In this document: positions 5,500-7,800 of the stretch, one piece after another
Numbering within the stretch: position 1 is the first letter of the stretch
Layout: the number at the start of each line of letters is the position of its first letter
DNA from: JBEIUO01 sp964549785
GTDB taxonomy: Bacteria; Planctomycetota; Phycisphaerae; Phycisphaerales; UBA1924
Assembly: GCA_964549785.1 (NCBI GenBank)
Contig: CAZJXA010000159.1
Location: forward strand, 1-7,800
DNA: 7,800 nt
Direction: 5' to 3'
Notes under the pieces: model-generated
Told to the model about the DNA's origin: nothing
The model's input: the letters and a program-made list of their open reading frames with translations, nothing else
Databases searched by the model: none
Program-made: the position numbers and the translations under genes

Positions 5500-7140
5500 T
5501 CAACGCCCCGCGATCAGCCCCGCCCGTTCATCGGCCCGCAAGGCCCGCGTCAGAAACACCGTGTCTCCCTCCGCCGCCGCGCCCCCCAAGTCCAGGTCTC
5601 TCGGTGAACGCGTCTGTTCCACCAGATCATCGATGTCGATCCGCCCGTCCGCGGTCACGTCCAGCTGCGCCCCCAATACCGAGCGGACGATGTCGTTCGC
5701 CTCATCATCCGCCGGGTACAAAAAGGCGAGCACGCCCGGCAGCCGCGCCGCCCACGCGGCCTCGTTGTGCTGCTGCCCGAACCCCACCGTGTGCCGCAGG
5801 CTCCCCTCGATCGGAAACCGCGACAGGGCGCCACCCGCCAGCGCATCGCGCAGCCCATACGTCAGCCAGTAATTGTCGTTCGCGCTTCCGGAATCACCCG
5901 AATCCATCGCGATCGTGATCGCCCGCATCGACCCGGCCGGCCGCACCCGGTTCAGAAAGTTCGGGCACGTCTGCCAGGCCCCGCTCATCGGGCCCACCCG
6001 GCGGAAGACGCTCGTATGGTCCCATCCCAGGTACAACGAAACCACCCCGCCCATGCTGCTCCCGATGCTCCCGGTCGTCTCCGGTCCGGTCAGCGTGCGA
6101 TACGAAGCATCGATCAGCGGCTTCAGTTCATTGGTCAGAAACGCCGCGTACACGTCCGCCCGCCCGTTCCCCCCGAGCGAATCGCCCGGCGGCAGATAAT
6201 CCCGCAGCCGGTTCGGGCCGTTATCAACCCCCACCACAATCACCTCGCGCATCCCGCCGCTCCGCCCCAGCCCATCCAGCGTCGGCGCTGCGTTCCACGA
6301 CCCAAACGGCCCCGACTCAAACACGTTCTGACCGTCGTGCATGTACACCACCGGATACCGTCGGGCCGGATGCTCCGCGTAGCCTCGCGGCAAGAAAACC
6401 CGATACCGCCGGTTCTCTCCCAGGTTGGTCGAGGCAATCGCCGGCGGGGACGACGGTGCATAATCCCGCCGTGCCGCAGCGACCGTCGGAGCGGGCACAT
6501 ACGAGAAGACTTGGCCGTCCTGCACCAGAACTCCATCCAGCCGCGTCGAGAACGACCCCGACGCCGGAACTCGGGCCGTGCCCGCGGCGTTGGTCAGATA
6601 GAACTCGAAGGACCCGGAAGCGGGCGCTGCGTTCCAACTCGCCCACCGCACCTCGCCCAGGACCGTGGCCCGCCCCGGCGAAAACCGCTGCATCGGCGAA
6701 GGTGCAAACGCCCCCGCTCCGCCCCGCCGCCACCACAGAACCGCCGTCGGCTGCGTCGAATTCCACAACACCGTGCGGGTCAGCGGCACCACCGGCGCAG
6801 GGCCGGTCGAGGCCGTGACCGCCATCGAGACCGCCGTGCCATTCGTCGCGTCCGAAGTCCGGCCCGGGCCATCATCACGCAGGTAATACCGGAACGTGTA
6901 GGTGGTGTTCGCCGGAATGGAGACGGTGATCCGCCATGTCGGGTAGGCCGCGGGATCGAGTTTGACCGACCGCCGCAGGTCGTTCGCCCCCAGTTCCGCG
7001 GCATCGCCCATCACAAAAACCGACTGCCCGGGCGTGGTGGCCTGCGAAATCTGAAACACAACCGCCTGCTCGGCCTGGCCGCGGGCCGAAGCGCAGAAAG
7101 CCAACGTGCAGATCGCAACCAACTTCATGAGTCGCAGCAT
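5500..7140 (-). CDS. exported esterase-like alpha/beta hydrolase with N-terminal CBM20-like domain and C-terminal EF-hand
   Basis: 546 residues. A signal peptide (about 1-22, ending ASARGQ) precedes a CBM20-like starch-binding domain (about 26-110): VVFQISQATTPGQSVFVMGD, then AAELGANDLRRSVKL, YPTWRITVSIP and TYTFRYYLRDDG. Residues 115-235 look beta-rich and unassigned. A putative-esterase (Fes/EstD-type) hydrolase fills about 240-475: RRYRVFLPRGY (244-254), YPVVYMHDGQNVF (262-274), GSSMGG (360-365, nucleophile Ser362), acid candidates Asp413/Asp416, and QQHNEAAW (456-463, His458). The C-terminal part carries one calcium-loop motif, DVTADGRIDIDD (494-505), like half a dockerin. The likely job is hydrolysing an ester on or near an alpha-glucan at the cell surface; the substrate is unknown. 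ATG 7140 gives MLRLMKLVAI; ATG 7128 (MKLVAI) is equally plausible, and neither has a ribosome site. It is divergent from the aarF-type gene. Confidence 0.85.
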   Translation of the reverse strand: MLRLMKLVAICTLAFCASARGQAEQAVVFQISQATTPGQSVFVMGDAAELGANDLRRSVKLDPAAYPTWRITVSIPANTTYTFRYYLRDDGPGRTSDATNGTAVSMAVTASTGPAPVVPLTRTVLWNSTQPTAVLWWRRGGAGAFAPSPMQRFSPGRATVLGEVRWASWNAAPASGSFEFYLTNAAGTARVPASGSFSTRLDGVLVQDGQVFSYVPAPTVAAARRDYAPSSPPAIASTNLGENRRYRVFLPRGYAEHPARRYPVVYMHDGQNVFESGPFGSWNAAPTLDGLGRSGGMREVIVVGVDNGPNRLRDYLPPGDSLGGNGRADVYAAFLTNELKPLIDASYRTLTGPETTGSIGSSMGGVVSLYLGWDHTSVFRRVGPMSGAWQTCPNFLNRVRPAGSMRAITIAMDSGDSGSANDNYWLTYGLRDALAGGALSRFPIEGSLRHTVGFGQQHNEAAWAARLPGVLAFLYPADDEANDIVRSVLGAQLDVTADGRIDIDDLVEQTRSPRDLDLGGAAAEGDTVFLTRALRADERAGLIAGR

Positions 7141-7236
7141 GCGGTATCGTGCGCAAACAAAGTCGCCATTTCCACCTTCCGATTCTCGGACGATGCTCCG
7201 CCGAACTCGTTTACACTTGGACCCCCGGAACTCTAC

Positions 7237-7316
7237 TTATGACCCCCCGATGGCTTCCAATGACCTCCCCTCCCTACCAATGACTTCCCGCACCTTCCAT
7301 AACCATCATTCCCGCC
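7237..7316. repeat. degenerate tandem array with 20-base period in the aarF-type leader
   Basis: Units begin at 7237, 7257, 7277 and 7297. The two central units share CCAATGAC, one variable base, TCCC. The first has TTATGACCCCCC at the same register, and the fourth begins CCAT and is the weakest. The array fills much of the 192-base divergent spacer (7141-7332) and ends 16 bases before the start codon at 7333. The remainder of the spacer (7141-7236) shows no clear promoter on either strand and no gene. Confidence 0.5.
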
Positions 7317-7321
7317 CCATC

Positions 7322-7326
7322 AAGGA
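7322..7326 (+). promoter_or_regulatory. ribosome binding site of the ABC1-kinase gene
   Basis: AAGGA lies six bases before the ATG at 7333. It favours this start over the in-frame ATG at 7342. Confidence 0.65.
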
Positions 7327-7332
7327 CCCGCG

Positions 7333-7800
7333 ATGACCGTCATGCTGCCGTTTGAACAGAAGATCCGCAACGTCAAACGTGTGGCCGACATCGTCGCTGT
7401 TCTCGTCAAGCACGGGTTCGGCGACGTCGTCCAGGAACTCGGGTTCGAGAAACTGATCGAGCGTTCCAACCGCGTCTTCGGCCTCCGCCGCATCGTCCCC
7501 GAGTTCGAGCATCTCCCCCGCAAGGTCCGCCTCCGCAAGGCCATGGAAGACCTCGGCCCCACATTCATCAAACTCGGGCAGGTGCTCAGCACCCGCCCCG
7601 ACCTCATCCCCGAAGACTGGGCCGACGAGTTCAAGTTGCTCCAGGACGACGCCCCCCGCCTCACCGAAGAGGAAGTCCAGAAGCGCCTCAAGGAAGAGTT
7701 CGGCGACCAGATCGACGACCTCTTCCAGGTGATCGACCACGCCCCCCTCGCCGCCGCCAGCATGGCCCAGGCCCACCGCGCCAAGATGAAAACCGGCGAG
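7333..7800 (+). CDS. ABC1/AarF/UbiB-family atypical kinase, 5' part (3' end outside window)
   Basis: Member of the ABC1 (ADCK/UbiB/AarF) protein-kinase-like family, usually membrane-associated and linked to ubiquinone or other isoprenoid-lipid metabolism. The 156 visible residues are the family's N-terminal part. LRKAMEDLGPTFIKLGQVLSTRPDLIP (two adjacent motifs, 67-93) contains the diagnostic KxGQ motif (Lys80-Gln83). WADEFKLLQDDAP (96-108) follows, then PLAAASMAQAHRAKMKTGE (138-156), the Ala-rich loop that replaces the usual glycine-rich loop. The ATP-binding lysine and the catalytic and metal-binding motifs lie beyond the window. The reading frame is open to the last base. The start at 7333 is backed by AAGGA six bases upstream. 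Whether it serves quinone synthesis cannot be told from this part, so I give no firm symbol. Confidence 0.93.
   Translation, partial: MTVMLPFEQKIRNVKRVADIVAVLVKHGFGDVVQELGFEKLIERSNRVFGLRRIVPEFEHLPRKVRLRKAMEDLGPTFIKLGQVLSTRPDLIPEDWADEFKLLQDDAPRLTEEEVQKRLKEEFGDQIDDLFQVIDHAPLAAASMAQAHRAKMKTGE

Noticed and set aside
7210..7239. TTTACA - 18 bases - TACTTA as a sigma-70 promoter for the ABC1-kinase gene
   Set aside because: The -10 part matches the consensus at only two of six positions; such pairs are expected by chance in this spacer.
5767..7242. 491-residue open frame antisense to the esterase
   Set aside because: Arg/Pro/His-rich translation typical of antisense frames in GC-rich DNA; the minus strand encodes a coherent signal peptide, CBM20-like domain and hydrolase.
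1..7800. CRISPR array, tRNA, rRNA, transposase, phage or defence genes
   Set aside because: No regularly spaced near-identical repeats, no cloverleaf or rRNA-like stretch, and no coding region with such motifs was seen.

Overview
The window is GC-rich chromosomal DNA with strong use of C/G-ending codons. I read it as probably from the phylum Planctomycetota, most likely class Phycisphaerae. This is an inference from three things: a peptidoglycan-precursor gene block in a GC-rich genome, a secreted hydrolase ending in a single dockerin-like EF-hand of a kind common in planctomycetes, and few clear Shine-Dalgarno sites. No rRNA or other taxonomic marker is present.

Left part (1-3538, plus strand): three consecutive steps of cell-wall precursor synthesis. 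These are the 3' part of murE (meso-diaminopimelate addition), murF (D-Ala-D-Ala addition, overlapping murE by an ATGA) and mraY (transfer of the MurNAc-pentapeptide to undecaprenyl phosphate, giving lipid I). A 102-base gap between murF and mraY holds an interspersed repeat. Its minus-strand reading is TTECTKNTE, a pattern I recall as scattered through many unrelated bacterial genomes. The usual dcw order would continue with murD, ftsW and murG, but here it stops after mraY.

Middle (3607-4710, plus strand): a zinc-dependent medium-chain dehydrogenase that matches L-threonine 3-dehydrogenase (Tdh) along its whole length. It keeps the catalytic-zinc residues but has lost all four cysteines of the structural-zinc loop. 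No kbl partner is visible. It converges with the next gene across a 147-base spacer containing several hairpins.

Right part (4858-7140, minus strand): a small exported protein of unknown function (149 aa) and, upstream of it, a 546-aa exported esterase-like protein. The latter has an N-terminal CBM20-like starch-binding domain, a middle beta-rich region, an alpha/beta-hydrolase of the putative-esterase type and a C-terminal EF-hand. The 192 bases between them carry a perfect 10-bp palindrome, nested inverted repeats and a short direct repeat. The small gene therefore probably has its own control region.

Right edge (7333-7800, plus strand): the 5' part of an ABC1/AarF/UbiB-family atypical kinase gene, divergent from the esterase gene. 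Its leader contains a degenerate array with a 20-base period.

I found no CRISPR array, tRNA, rRNA, insertion sequence, phage gene or recognisable defence system. The items most worth following up are the Tdh without structural-zinc ligands, the CBM20/esterase/EF-hand architecture, the interruption of the dcw order and the repeats in the spacers.
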